Shown in pieces: positions 51,155 to 59,257 of a stretch of DNA of 64,000 bases. Under the pieces are notes generated by a model that was not told where the DNA came from, did no database searches, and worked only from the letters and a program-made list of their open reading frames with translations. Origin of the DNA: Pontiella sulfatireligans (lineage in GTDB: Bacteria > Verrucomicrobiota > Kiritimatiellia > Kiritimatiellales > Pontiellaceae); contig NZ_CAAHFH010000002.1 in the NCBI RefSeq assembly GCF_900890705.1, positions 2,613,458 through 2,677,457 on the forward strand. The letters run 5' to 3'. The stretch's first letter is position 1; each line of letters begins with the position of its first letter. The translations under genes and the position numbers were made by a program.

Positions 51155-52423
51155 ATGGCAAAAAAAAGAAACAGCCGGCTCGTTGCGGCCGAAATCATCG
51201 CTCTGTGGATGGAAAATCAAAGCTTTCCAGACCGGCAGCTGGCTAAAGTGCAAAACGATCACGCTTTCATTCTCGAGGTCGTTAACGGCGTCGTGCGCAA
51301 TCAGAACATTTTCCAGTGGCTGGAGCGCCAGTGGCTGAAGAAGTCGCCGCAACCGTTTTTCAGAGCCGTCCTTGAAGTGGGGCTCTATCAGCTGCTCTTC
51401 ATGGAAAACGTCGAGCAATATGCCGCCATCAGCGAAACGGTGGATGCGGCCAAAGGGCGCCCCGGCGGGCCGGGGAATGCCAAGATGATCAATGCCGTTT
51501 TGCGCCGTGCACAGCGCGAGGGCGAGAAGGTTTTCCAGCTGCTCGAAAAACAGCCGGCCCATATCCGTTTGTCGCATCCGAAATACTTGATGGACCGCTG
51601 GACCCGCCAGTATGGCGAGGCGGCCGCCATCCGTCTGGCTGAATGGGACAACCACCCGCCGGCCACGGTGTTGCGCATCGAGCAGTCGGCGATCGATGCG
51701 GATGAGTTCAAGGAAAAGCTGAGGGAAGGCGGCATCGAGGCAGAGGTGCATCCATTCAGCAGCTACGAAATTTTTCTGCAGCTGCCGCGCGGGATTGCCG
51801 TGAAGAAAGTGCCCGGCTACAGCGAGGGCTGGTTTACGATTCAGGATCCGGCCACCTCCGTGGCGGTGGATCTGCTTGCGCCGCGTCCGGGCGAGGCGGT
51901 GCTCGATGCCTGCGCCGCCCCGGGCGGCAAAGCGGCCATGATGGCTGGTCGGATGAAGGGGCAGGGCGAGCTGGTTGCTATGGATCTGCACGACGACCGC
52001 ATTGCCGTGCTGCAGGAAAACCAAAAGCGGCTCGGCCTCGACTGGATGGAAATTGTGCGGGGCGACGCGCGGAAGCCGCAGGCGCTGGACGGCCGCACAT
52101 TTGACGCCATCCTGTTGGACGTGCCCTGCCTGAACACCGGCGTGCTGCGCCGGCGCGCCGACGCCCGTTGGCGCGTAGATGAAGAACGCATCGGAAAGAT
52201 TGCCAGGCTGCAACGCGAAATTCTTGATGCTGGCGCAGGGCTTCTGAAAGAGGGCGGGCGGTTGGTCTACAGCACCTGCAGCTTAGAAGCCGAGGAAAAC
52301 GAAGACCTCGTGGCGGAATGGGTGCAAGAGCACCCGGAGTTTGTGCTGGAAAAAACTGAGAAGAGCTTTCCGCCTGAATCGGGAGTCGACGGCGCTTTCG
52401 CCGCGCTTATCCGCCGGAAGTAG
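51155..52423 (+). CDS. rsmB: 16S rRNA (cytosine967-C5)-methyltransferase
   Basis: 422 residues. An N-terminal NusB-like RNA-binding domain (AAEIIALWMENQSFPDRQLA, then VQNDHAFILEVVNGVVRN) is followed by a Rossmann methyltransferase: LDACAAPGGKAAMMAG binds S-adenosylmethionine, LLDVPCLNTGVLRRRADARW holds the first cysteine motif, and VYSTCSLEAEENEDLV has the catalytic one. AAGGACAGG precedes the ATG at 51155. NSUN-type activity on C967 is inferred from the NusB-like fusion. Confidence 0.93.
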   Translation: MAKKRNSRLVAAEIIALWMENQSFPDRQLAKVQNDHAFILEVVNGVVRNQNIFQWLERQWLKKSPQPFFRAVLEVGLYQLLFMENVEQYAAISETVDAAKGRPGGPGNAKMINAVLRRAQREGEKVFQLLEKQPAHIRLSHPKYLMDRWTRQYGEAAAIRLAEWDNHPPATVLRIEQSAIDADEFKEKLREGGIEAEVHPFSSYEIFLQLPRGIAVKKVPGYSEGWFTIQDPATSVAVDLLAPRPGEAVLDACAAPGGKAAMMAGRMKGQGELVAMDLHDDRIAVLQENQKRLGLDWMEIVRGDARKPQALDGRTFDAILLDVPCLNTGVLRRRADARWRVDEERIGKIARLQREILDAGAGLLKEGGRLVYSTCSLEAEENEDLVAEWVQEHPEFVLEKTEKSFPPESGVDGAFAALIRRK

Positions 52424-52446
52424 GCTAAGTTAAACAAAAGGTCGCT

Positions 52447-52508
52447 AAGAGCGCAAAGTATGGTGCGGAATGCCTTTTTAAAGAATTCTTCGCGTCCTTT
52501 GCGCTCTT
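52447..52508. repeat. Inverted repeat with AAGAGCGCAAAG arms
   Basis: AAGAGCGCAAAG (52447-52458) is perfectly complementary to CTTTGCGCTCTT (52497-52508). It lies between the convergent rsmB and S4-protein genes. A bidirectional terminator is possible, but the sequence resembles the GCGCAAAG-type dispersed repeats found between genes in many PVC and other genomes. Confidence 0.6.
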
Positions 52509-52542
52509 CTATTGAAAACTCGCGGGACAGGGGCGAGGTTTT

Positions 52543-52755
52543 TTAGCCGGCCGAAATGACTTCGATGACTGTGCCTTCGAATTCGACGGTTTGGCCGGGG
52601 CGGATCTTGCAACGCTTGCGGGTTTCAAGCTGTCCGTCCACGGAAACCATTTTTTCGGCGACGACTTCTTTGCCTTCACCACCGGACATGACGACGTTGG
52701 CGGCCTTCAGTAGTTTGCAGAGCTCGATGTATTCACCTGTAATCGGGAATTCCAT
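52543..52755 (-). CDS. S4-domain RNA-binding protein (YbcJ-like)
   Basis: 70 residues, a stand-alone S4 fold: ITGEYIELCKLLKAANVVMS, GGEGKEVVAEKMVSVDGQLE, TRKRCKIRPGQTVEFEG. The conserved GG-x-AK-type turn and the VxVNG-x-x-ETR motif appear as GGEGKEVVAEKMVSVDGQLETR. YbcJ-type proteins bind RNA, perhaps in ribosome assembly. It starts three bases after the stop of the upstream 85-residue gene. Confidence 0.88.
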   Translation of the reverse strand: MEFPITGEYIELCKLLKAANVVMSGGEGKEVVAEKMVSVDGQLETRKRCKIRPGQTVEFEGTVIEVISAG

Positions 52756-52758
52756 CGG

Positions 52759-53016
52759 CTACAGCCCAGCTTCTTTCTTTTGCTTCCGGACCAGCTCAAG
52801 GTGTTTGTAGGGCTGGCGCCGGCGATGGTAGAGCGTATCGATCTTTTCTTCGAGGGCGTTCCAGTCTTCGGCTGTGGGTGGCGTGTCGTAGTCCCAGAAC
52901 TCTTCATCGGAGCGCTTGAACTGCCACTTAATGTTGTTGGGGCCGTGGAAGGTGATGCGCACTTTGCGCTTTATGCGGTCTTCGAGTTTTTCAACCCATT
53001 CAATATCGTGTTTCAC
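52759..53016 (-). CDS. Hypothetical 85-residue protein
   Basis: A small, soluble, charged protein with a strand-rich start (KRKVRITFHGPNNIKWQFKR) and a helical end (WNALEEKIDTLYHRRRQ). The GTG start at 53014-53016 is supported by GGAG seven bases upstream. It is followed directly by the S4-domain gene. No family is recognised; the acidic-aromatic EEFWDYDTPPTAEDW segment is its most distinctive part. Confidence 0.6.
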   Translation of the reverse strand: MKHDIEWVEKLEDRIKRKVRITFHGPNNIKWQFKRSDEEFWDYDTPPTAEDWNALEEKIDTLYHRRRQPYKHLELVRKQKKEAGL

Positions 53017-53052
53017 GTGGATGCTCCGTTTCCAGTGGTTGGAAAAGCTTGG

Positions 53053-53274
53053 CTATTTCGGGTAGAACCAGCGCCCTGCGGTACCGGCAATAATACAGAC
53101 GCCGGCGATAATAATCCCGATCAGCGGGAACAGAAGACGGCGTTGATCCAGTGCGACATCATACTGTGCCTGCTCCTTCAAAAAGAAGTAGAGGGCTGCA
53201 GATATGGCCAATGCAATGATCGCTACCCACCAGAGTAGGGCTTTGGGTTGAAACGGGCTTTTAGTAGGCTTCAT
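53053..53274 (-). CDS. Two-helix small membrane protein
   Basis: 73 residues with two membrane helices (about 13-30 and 48-66) joined by a polar loop (KEQAQYDVALDQRRL). No family is recognised. It lies between the batE end and the 85-residue gene on the same strand. Confidence 0.5.
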   Translation of the reverse strand: MKPTKSPFQPKALLWWVAIIALAISAALYFFLKEQAQYDVALDQRRLLFPLIGIIIAGVCIIAGTAGRWFYPK

Positions 53275-53309
53275 AGAAGATCAATTAATGTACTAACCCC
53301 TCGTGTTTA

Positions 53310-54041
53310 TCAAGGAGAAACCCTTTTAATGTATTTGCGTTCGAGCCATCCTCTGGTGCCGTCGTATTCAATTTCAATCCACCCTTTGGGGTCGACGCTT
53401 TTTTGCCGCACCAGCGCGCCGAGCGGAACCTTGAAATGGGCGGTGCTTCCCGTAACCGGTCCGTAGAGCGTGGTGGCGCCGCTGTTCACCACGACCCACT
53501 CCGGATGGATCTCGAGCTGTTTCCATTGCCACCACCCGGCGGCTGAAAGAAGAATGAGCGCCACGGGGAGCAGGCTTAGTTTGCTTAGGTTCCGTTTTGC
53601 CGCAGGAATCAGCAATGCCAGAATGAGCAGCAACGCCATGGCCGCATACGCGCCAACGGCGACAACGATCCACTCGTTTTGCGACAACGTTGCGAGGCTT
53701 CGCTGGATCAGGCTGGGCGCCGGTTCAATGGCGCCGGCGGCATTGAGGGCAAAGTGCATGTTGGCGCCGATGTCGGGATCGCGCGGCGCCGCATAGTAGG
53801 CTTTGCGGTAGTGCCAGATCGCTTCTGGCAGGTCGCCTCCCTTGAACAAGGCATTGGCCAGGTTGTACTGCAGTGCGACGTTGTCGACCCCGTTGCTCAC
53901 CATGTCCGCATACAGCATGGAGGCGTCGGAATAGCGCCCCTCGTCGTAGGCGGTCTGCGCCTCGATAAAATCTTTCTCGAACGCAGCGGCCGGCAGGCTG
54001 GCCAGAAAGAGCGCGGCTATGACGGCGAAAATAGTTTTCAT
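53310..54041 (-). CDS. batE: BatE-like TPR/SH3 protein
   Basis: 243 residues. A signal peptide (FAVIAALFLASLPAAAF) leads to TPR helices (FIEAQTAYDEGRYSDASMLY, then VALQYNLANALFKGGDLPEA), two membrane helices (about 125-165), and a C-terminal SH3 domain (TLYGPVTGSTAHFKVPLGAL, WIEIEYDGTRGWLERKYIKR). This TPR + SH3 order is typical of BatE, the last gene of Bacteroides aerotolerance operons. The ATG overlaps the batD stop by four bases. Confidence 0.88.
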   Translation of the reverse strand: MKTIFAVIAALFLASLPAAAFEKDFIEAQTAYDEGRYSDASMLYADMVSNGVDNVALQYNLANALFKGGDLPEAIWHYRKAYYAAPRDPDIGANMHFALNAAGAIEPAPSLIQRSLATLSQNEWIVVAVGAYAAMALLLILALLIPAAKRNLSKLSLLPVALILLSAAGWWQWKQLEIHPEWVVVNSGATTLYGPVTGSTAHFKVPLGALVRQKSVDPKGWIEIEYDGTRGWLERKYIKRVSP

Positions 54042-55858
54042 AGCTTCATCCTTTCGCATTTGTGCAACGTTGAATTGAACTGCTTAAGCAATGCTTTCAT
54101 TTCGTGCTTGGAACCGTCGCCCGCCTCAATGCCATAGCGTCGCTGCTCGATGGTGGTGAAGAGTTTTTCGATCGCTTCGGCTTCCTTGGGCACCCGCTTC
54201 AGCACGGTCTGCAGGTTAACGTCGCCGGGCGGAAGGTTGAGGCGATTTCCGAAATAGTCCGCCAAGGCGTTCCAAAGCGCTTCGTAGAACGCCTCGTCGT
54301 TTTTTTTGTGCATCGCTTTTTCTGCCTGCTGCACGCTGCGTCTCGCCGCTTTGGGCGCCTGCTGCCGACGGGCAAGGGCCACGTTGTTGGCCAGCCGGTT
54401 CTTCCGCCCCGTTGCGAAGGCCACGATGATGAGCAGCAGTGCGGGGATCGGCAGGAGCATGAAGAAGAGGCGTGAACGGTGCCACGGGGTGGCGTCTGCG
54501 AGCGTCCACTTCTTGGGAAGCGGCTTGAGGTAGACAATATCGCGTCCGAGAATCTCGGTCTCCTGCATGACGGCGCTTGGAATGGTGGCGATCACTTGCG
54601 CGACTTGCTCGGGAATCGCTTCAACGCTGATGGGGAAGGGGCCTTTGGTGATCGTGCGGAAGTCCGAGGTCTTTGTGTTGAAATAGGAAAAGGAGATGGC
54701 GGGGATTTCCTTTACGGTGTCCGACGTAGGGATGACGACTTGCTCGAAGCGGACTTCCCCCGGGTTTTTAGACGGGGCCGACCGGGCATCATAGAGCTTG
54801 AGGTCGTGGTTGGTTTCTAGATCGGGCGGGATGATTTGCGTAATGTTTCCTTGGCCGGCAATGCGCATCTTGACCGTGACAGGCTCGCCGGCCTTGACGG
54901 CCGTCGGGCCGACCTCGACCTGAAAATTAAACTCGCCAACGCCTCCCGTAAAGCTGTCCGGCCTTCCCTCCATTGGAACTCCCAGCACCTCCATCTCTAG
55001 TGTGTTGCACTCGAGCACGTAGGGACGGGATTCCTGCCGCCCGAAAAAATCGCCGAAGAACGGGTCATCGAAGCCGTAAGACCGCCGTTTCTGCCGCGGG
55101 ACGATCACGTTGACCTGCACTTCCGGCTGAAACTCAAAGGTTCCCGCGGTCAGGGTTTTTACGGTGGTGCTGAGGCGGAAGACGTTGAAGATGGTTCCTT
55201 CGCGTTCTTCGCGGCGGCCTCGTGAAACATTCCAGTCCAGCTCGCCTTCGAGGCCGCTTTCCGGCATGCCGCCTCGCAGGCTGAAGTTGCCGTCGATCTG
55301 AATGCCGTCGCGGACGTAGACGTCGACCATTAGTTGAAACGGTTCGTGGACATACGGCGCCGTCCGTTCGGACGAAATACGCGAAAACATCATTTCCGAG
55401 ATTTGCTGCGCCTCAGGATCGTCGGCTTTTTTGATGACGCGGAGCTTGGCGGTCAGCACTTTTTCGCCGCCGTTGTATTGGCAGCGAACGGGGCCGATCG
55501 TGAAGTCGCCCACCTTGGCCGGCGTGACGAGATAGGTATGAACGACTTTGGAGGAGGTCTTGAAATTGACGATCTGGGTTTGCGAACTTTGCCCTTGGTA
55601 TTGGATTTTCAGGCCCTCGATTTCCGGGATGTCGGCGGCCTTGCCCTTGGTGTCGAGGAATTCGATTTTCAGCACGGCGCGGTCGAGCAGGCTGATGAGC
55701 TGCGGCTCGATGCTCATTTTTACATCGGCGGCCAAGGATGCAAGCGCGCTTGCGAATATCGAACAAAGAACAAGGAATATCGAATTACGAAGTGTCCGCG
55801 CCGTGCTCTTCGATTTTATTCCTGCGAGATTCATAATTCCATGTGTTGCAATCGGCAT
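54038..55858 (-). CDS. batD: BatD family protein
   Basis: 606 residues. A signal peptide precedes several Ig-like beta domains (for example YLVTPAKVGDFTIGPVRCQY and VGPTAVKAGEPVTVKMRIAG), one membrane helix (about 470-490), and a cytoplasmic helical tail. BatD proteins are exported partners of the VWA proteins BatA and BatB. The signal-peptide part (LRNSIFLVLCSIFAS) is encoded by a sequence that resembles an A/T-rich dispersed repeat. The start may be 55858 or the in-frame ATG at 55834, which leaves a cleaner signal peptide. Confidence 0.88.
   Translation of the reverse strand: MPIATHGIMNLAGIKSKSTARTLRNSIFLVLCSIFASALASLAADVKMSIEPQLISLLDRAVLKIEFLDTKGKAADIPEIEGLKIQYQGQSSQTQIVNFKTSSKVVHTYLVTPAKVGDFTIGPVRCQYNGGEKVLTAKLRVIKKADDPEAQQISEMMFSRISSERTAPYVHEPFQLMVDVYVRDGIQIDGNFSLRGGMPESGLEGELDWNVSRGRREEREGTIFNVFRLSTTVKTLTAGTFEFQPEVQVNVIVPRQKRRSYGFDDPFFGDFFGRQESRPYVLECNTLEMEVLGVPMEGRPDSFTGGVGEFNFQVEVGPTAVKAGEPVTVKMRIAGQGNITQIIPPDLETNHDLKLYDARSAPSKNPGEVRFEQVVIPTSDTVKEIPAISFSYFNTKTSDFRTITKGPFPISVEAIPEQVAQVIATIPSAVMQETEILGRDIVYLKPLPKKWTLADATPWHRSRLFFMLLPIPALLLIIVAFATGRKNRLANNVALARRQQAPKAARRSVQQAEKAMHKKNDEAFYEALWNALADYFGNRLNLPPGDVNLQTVLKRVPKEAEAIEKLFTTIEQRRYGIEAGDGSKHEMKALLKQFNSTLHKCERMKL
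55751..55795. repeat. AATATCGAA-type repeat inside the batD signal-peptide region
   Basis: The A/T-rich run has GAATATCGAACAAAGAACAA, then GGAATATCGAATTACGAAG, so the core GAATATCGAA occurs twice, about 24 bases apart. Its composition differs from the GC-rich gene. I associate this motif with dispersed intergenic repeats in PVC genomes, from memory. Confidence 0.5.
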
Positions 55859-55864
55859 TCTCTT

Positions 55865-56404
55865 TTACCAGTCTTTGTCCACTTTGACGGGCGCGCCCAT
55901 TACTGGGTGTAGTTGCAGGCGTTTGTTTTCCTCTTCCTGCCGCATGGCATCAAGCAGGCGCTGGGCTTCGTCTGGAGTCATCTGTTCTGCGCTCTGTGGC
56001 TCCGGTTCCGGTTCGGGATTTTGTTGGTCTTGTTCCGGGTTCTGTTCCTGCTCTTGCTGCTGCTCGTCGTTCTTCTGCTGGTCTTGGTTTTGCTTCTGTT
56101 GTTCGTCGTTCTTCTGCTGTTGTTGATCGTCGTTCTTCTGCTGCTGGTCGTTCTGGTTTTCTTGATCTTGCTGTTCTTGCTGTTTTTTGAGCAACTCTTC
56201 CAGAGCCCGCAGTTTTCCGTCCTCCGGATAAATGGAGAGGCCCGTGGCGACGAGGTTGCTCGCGCCGGCGGCGTCGCCATGGATATACAGGCTTGCCGCC
56301 GGATGGAAATAGACGGCATCGGCTTCGGCTTCGGCTTGGGCTTCGTCCGCGAAGGCCGCCGAGGCGAGCGCACAACAAATTAGGATGGATGCAACAATTT
56401 TCAT
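55865..56404 (-). CDS. batC: BatC-like protein with Gln/Asn/Asp/Glu-rich tract
   Basis: 179 residues. A signal peptide (SILICCALASAAFA) and a single TPR-like unit (AASLYIHGDAAGASNLVATG) are followed by about 65 residues made almost only of Q, N, D, E and K (residues ~75-140), then a short end (TPDEAQRLLDAMRQEEENKR). The last block, with the fixed-sequence EEQRLLDAL-type motif, is common in BatC. The low-complexity part is probably disordered in the periplasm. The start overlaps the upstream TPR gene by four bases. Confidence 0.75.
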   Translation of the reverse strand: MKIVASILICCALASAAFADEAQAEAEADAVYFHPAASLYIHGDAAGASNLVATGLSIYPEDGKLRALEELLKKQQEQQDQENQNDQQQKNDDQQQQKNDEQQKQNQDQQKNDEQQQEQEQNPEQDQQNPEPEPEPQSAEQMTPDEAQRLLDAMRQEEENKRLQLHPVMGAPVKVDKDW

Positions 56405-57291
56405 TCTACGATATTAAGATTGGTGAGTTCTTGGATGATTTTGAGCACGTCCTGATTTTTTTGGATGGTCTCTTCATATTGTTTCTTCAAGTCCGGTTTC
56501 AAATCGAACGCGTATTTTCGCTCATCGGTCTCGGTTGTCAACCGTTGGGCGGCCAGCATGTACTGGTAGTCGTCGATCTGCTTGAGCGCCAGCTCCAAAT
56601 CATGTTCGGCCGCTTCGAGCGCCAGCTGCAGCATTTCGAGGCGTTCGGCAATCTTGGGGAGGTATTGCTTCGACTCTCCATGGTTTGGATCAACGTTGGC
56701 GAGGATATGTTCAAACTGCTTTTTGGCGGAGTGGTAGTTGGTTCGCGCATCCTTGGCCTTGTATTCCTGCAGCAACGCCTCGGCCTGGTCGAAGTGCCAC
56801 AGGCCAAGGTTGTATTCCAGTTGAAGCCGCAGCTGTCCGGCGCGCTCAAAGTTTTGTTTGGCCGCGAGGTCTTCGGGATTGAGCAGCAATGCTTTTTCGA
56901 ACATGTCTGCGGCCTGAAAGGCCAGCTCGATGGCCATTCCGATCTGCTCCTGTCCCGTTAGCGCCGTGGTGCGGGCGAGCAGGGCGTTGCCCCGGTTGAA
57001 GTAGGCCTTGGCCTGCAGCTTCACGTCGGGGCTGCGCAGGGCTTCTTCGTATGCGGCGGCCGCCTCCTCGAAATTGCCCAGCCGGTAGTGTGCGTTGCCG
57101 AGGTCGTAGTTGCCGAGGTCGGGAAACTCCAGCGCGGTTTTTTCCAGGGCTTCAACGGCGTTGGTGTAGTCGCCCGCCTTGTACGCCTTCAGTCCCTTGC
57201 GCATTGACGACCGCGGGGTGTCCTCCGCCATGGCCTGTGCTCCGGTCAGAAGAACAGCCAAAACGAACCATCTGAATTTGTTCGCGATCAT
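56401..57291 (-). CDS. TPR protein of the Bat operon
   Basis: 296 residues. A signal peptide (FRWFVLAVLLTGAQAMA) and several TPR units (KGLKAYKAGDYTNAVEALEK, YDLGNAHYRLGNFEEAAAAY, AKAYFNRGNALLAR and others) are followed by a long helical C-terminus. Extra TPR proteins between batB and batD are common. The ATG at 57291 overlaps the batB stop by four bases; an upstream extension is not used. Confidence 0.85.
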   Translation of the reverse strand: MIANKFRWFVLAVLLTGAQAMAEDTPRSSMRKGLKAYKAGDYTNAVEALEKTALEFPDLGNYDLGNAHYRLGNFEEAAAAYEEALRSPDVKLQAKAYFNRGNALLARTTALTGQEQIGMAIELAFQAADMFEKALLLNPEDLAAKQNFERAGQLRLQLEYNLGLWHFDQAEALLQEYKAKDARTNYHSAKKQFEHILANVDPNHGESKQYLPKIAERLEMLQLALEAAEHDLELALKQIDDYQYMLAAQRLTTETDERKYAFDLKPDLKKQYEETIQKNQDVLKIIQELTNLNIVE

Positions 57292-58292
57292 CTGTGGCTC
57301 CTCCCTTTGATGGGCAGGATCAGCGCTTCGATGAGAAGCAGAAGCAACGCGGCGGCGATGAACCATTGGAAGCGCTCAACCCAGCTTTTCGACATGCGCG
57401 CCTCGCGTTCCTCGCGCTGCAGCTCGGCGATGCCCTGCTGGTAGACCCGCTCCAGTCCAAAGTCGCCCGGAGCGGAGCGGACGTAAAAGCCGCCGGTCTC
57501 AAAGGCGAGGCGCTCGAGCATGCCTTCGTTGAGCGAACTCTTCACGACGTTGCCGGCTTTGTCTTTCACAAAGCCGTCCGAGGTTTGGATCAGCTCGCCT
57601 TTCTTGGTGCCGACGCCGATGGCAAAAATACGGATGCCTTCCTTCTTCAGTTTCGGAAGCAGCGCGAGCGGATCGCCGGTGTGGCCTTCGCCGTCGGAAA
57701 TCAAAATAATGACCTTGTCGGCTTGGCTCTCTTCCGCTTTCTCGAAGCTTTCAATCGAGGTTTCGAGAGCTTGGAAAATGTCGGTGCCTCCAACAGGAAC
57801 GATGCCGGCGTAGATGTCGTCGAGCATCATTACAAAAGCGGCATAGTCGATGGTGGCCGGGCATTGCAGGAAGGCATCGCCGGCAAATGCTACGAGACCG
57901 ATGCGGTCGCCGCGCAGTTCGTTGAGCAGGTCGCGCACGCCCCATTTGGCTTGTTGCAGGCGGTTCGGCTTGATGTCCTGCGCCAGCATGCTTTTGGAGG
58001 TGTCGAGCGCCACAATGATGCTCAGTCCGCGCTGTTTCACCTCTTCCCACTTGAAGCCCCATTGGGGGCGCGAGAGCGCGACGATGGCCAGGCCCAGCGC
58101 CAGCACGCGAACAACGTTTTTTAAGCGTTGCCGTTTGGCCGAATGCCGCGGCAGCAGGGTGGACCACAGGCCTTGTTCCGCCATGCGGGAGAGCAGCTTG
58201 GTTCGGCGGCGGATCATTAGCCCCGTCAGCAGCAGCAAGGGGAGCAGCGCCGTAAGCCAGAGCAGCATATCCTGATTGCCCCATTTAATCAT
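57288..58292 (-). CDS. batB: BatB-type VWA membrane protein
   Basis: 334 residues. Two N-terminal helices (about 10-28 and 60-80), then a VWA domain with an intact MIDAS: IIVALDTSKSM (DxSxS), a Thr in GGTDIFQAL, and LISDGEGHTGD. A final membrane helix lies near 305-325. It displays a metal-dependent protein-binding domain outside the membrane. GGGAGG precedes the ATG at 58292, which overlaps the batA stop by four bases. Confidence 0.93.
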   Translation of the reverse strand: MIKWGNQDMLLWLTALLPLLLLTGLMIRRRTKLLSRMAEQGLWSTLLPRHSAKRQRLKNVVRVLALGLAIVALSRPQWGFKWEEVKQRGLSIIVALDTSKSMLAQDIKPNRLQQAKWGVRDLLNELRGDRIGLVAFAGDAFLQCPATIDYAAFVMMLDDIYAGIVPVGGTDIFQALETSIESFEKAEESQADKVIILISDGEGHTGDPLALLPKLKKEGIRIFAIGVGTKKGELIQTSDGFVKDKAGNVVKSSLNEGMLERLAFETGGFYVRSAPGDFGLERVYQQGIAELQREEREARMSKSWVERFQWFIAAALLLLLIEALILPIKGRSHR

Positions 58293-59251
58293 GGCAACCT
58301 CCCAATCCGTGACAGCGAGAGCAGCTGCTCCAAAGCCAGCAGCGCAATGCCCGCAATAATCCAATCTTTGGATCGTTCCTCGAAACGCGTGAAGCGCTCC
58401 ACTTCAATTTCGGTTTTTTCAAGCTGGTCGATCTCTTCATAAACCGCTTCGAGGGTTTCGAGGTCGCGTGCCCGGTAAAATTTTGCGCCCGTCGTATCGG
58501 CAATCTTTTTCAGTGTGGCTTCATCCACTTCCTGGCCTTGCCTGAAAAATCCGGTGCGGGCCCCTCCGGCGCCGATGGTGTAGATCTTGATGCCCAGCGC
58601 CGCGGCGGCCTGCGCCGCGTTTTCGGGCGAGAGCGTGCCGGAGTTGCTGGCGCCATCGGTCAGCAGAATGATCACCTTGCTTTTGGCCTCGCTGTCGAGC
58701 AGGCGGTTGCTGGCCGAGGCAATGCCGTCGCCAATCGCCGTGCGCCGTCCGTCGAGCATGCCGGTGTGCAGGCCTTCCATGCGCTGGATTAGCCAGCCGT
58801 GGTCGAGCGTGAGCGGCGCCACGGCATACGGCAGGGTGGCGAAGCCGACCATGCCGATGCGGTCGTTTGGGCGTTTTCCCAGAAAGCGTTCGATAACGTT
58901 TTTGGAGGCTTCGAGCCGGCTCAGCCGCCGGTTGGTTTTCTGGAAGTCCTGAGTCTCCATCGATTCCGACAGGTCGAGCAGCAGAATGATGTCGACGGCT
59001 TCGGTACGCACGCGGCTGTTGTCGAGGCCGCGTTGCGGACGGGCAAGAGCCACCACTAGGCAGGCCCAGCCGAGGATGTAGAGCGCCGGCAGGATGGGCC
59101 GGATGCGGATGCGCCAGCTCTTGGGCAGATTCTTCAGCACCTGTGTGTTGCTGAACTGCATCGACTGCTTGCGCATCAGGAAGCTCCGCAGCCAAACCAG
59201 CAGCGGGATCAGCAGGAGCAAAAGCAATAAAATGGGGTGGGCGAGTCTCAT
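58289..59251 (-). CDS. batA: BatA-type VWA membrane protein
   Basis: 320 residues. The N-terminus (HPILLLLLLLIPLLVWLRSF) matches the BatA family; a second helix at about 52-72 precedes the VWA domain with LLLDLSESMETQDF (DxSxS), a Thr in RRTAIGDGIA and LLTDGASNSG. A C-terminal helix (about 292-312) closes the protein. It starts six bases after the stop of the lipoprotein gene upstream. Confidence 0.93.
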   Translation of the reverse strand: MRLAHPILLLLLLLIPLLVWLRSFLMRKQSMQFSNTQVLKNLPKSWRIRIRPILPALYILGWACLVVALARPQRGLDNSRVRTEAVDIILLLDLSESMETQDFQKTNRRLSRLEASKNVIERFLGKRPNDRIGMVGFATLPYAVAPLTLDHGWLIQRMEGLHTGMLDGRRTAIGDGIASASNRLLDSEAKSKVIILLTDGASNSGTLSPENAAQAAAALGIKIYTIGAGGARTGFFRQGQEVDEATLKKIADTTGAKFYRARDLETLEAVYEEIDQLEKTEIEVERFTRFEERSKDWIIAGIALLALEQLLSLSRIGRLP

Positions 59252-59257
59252 GTGGTT

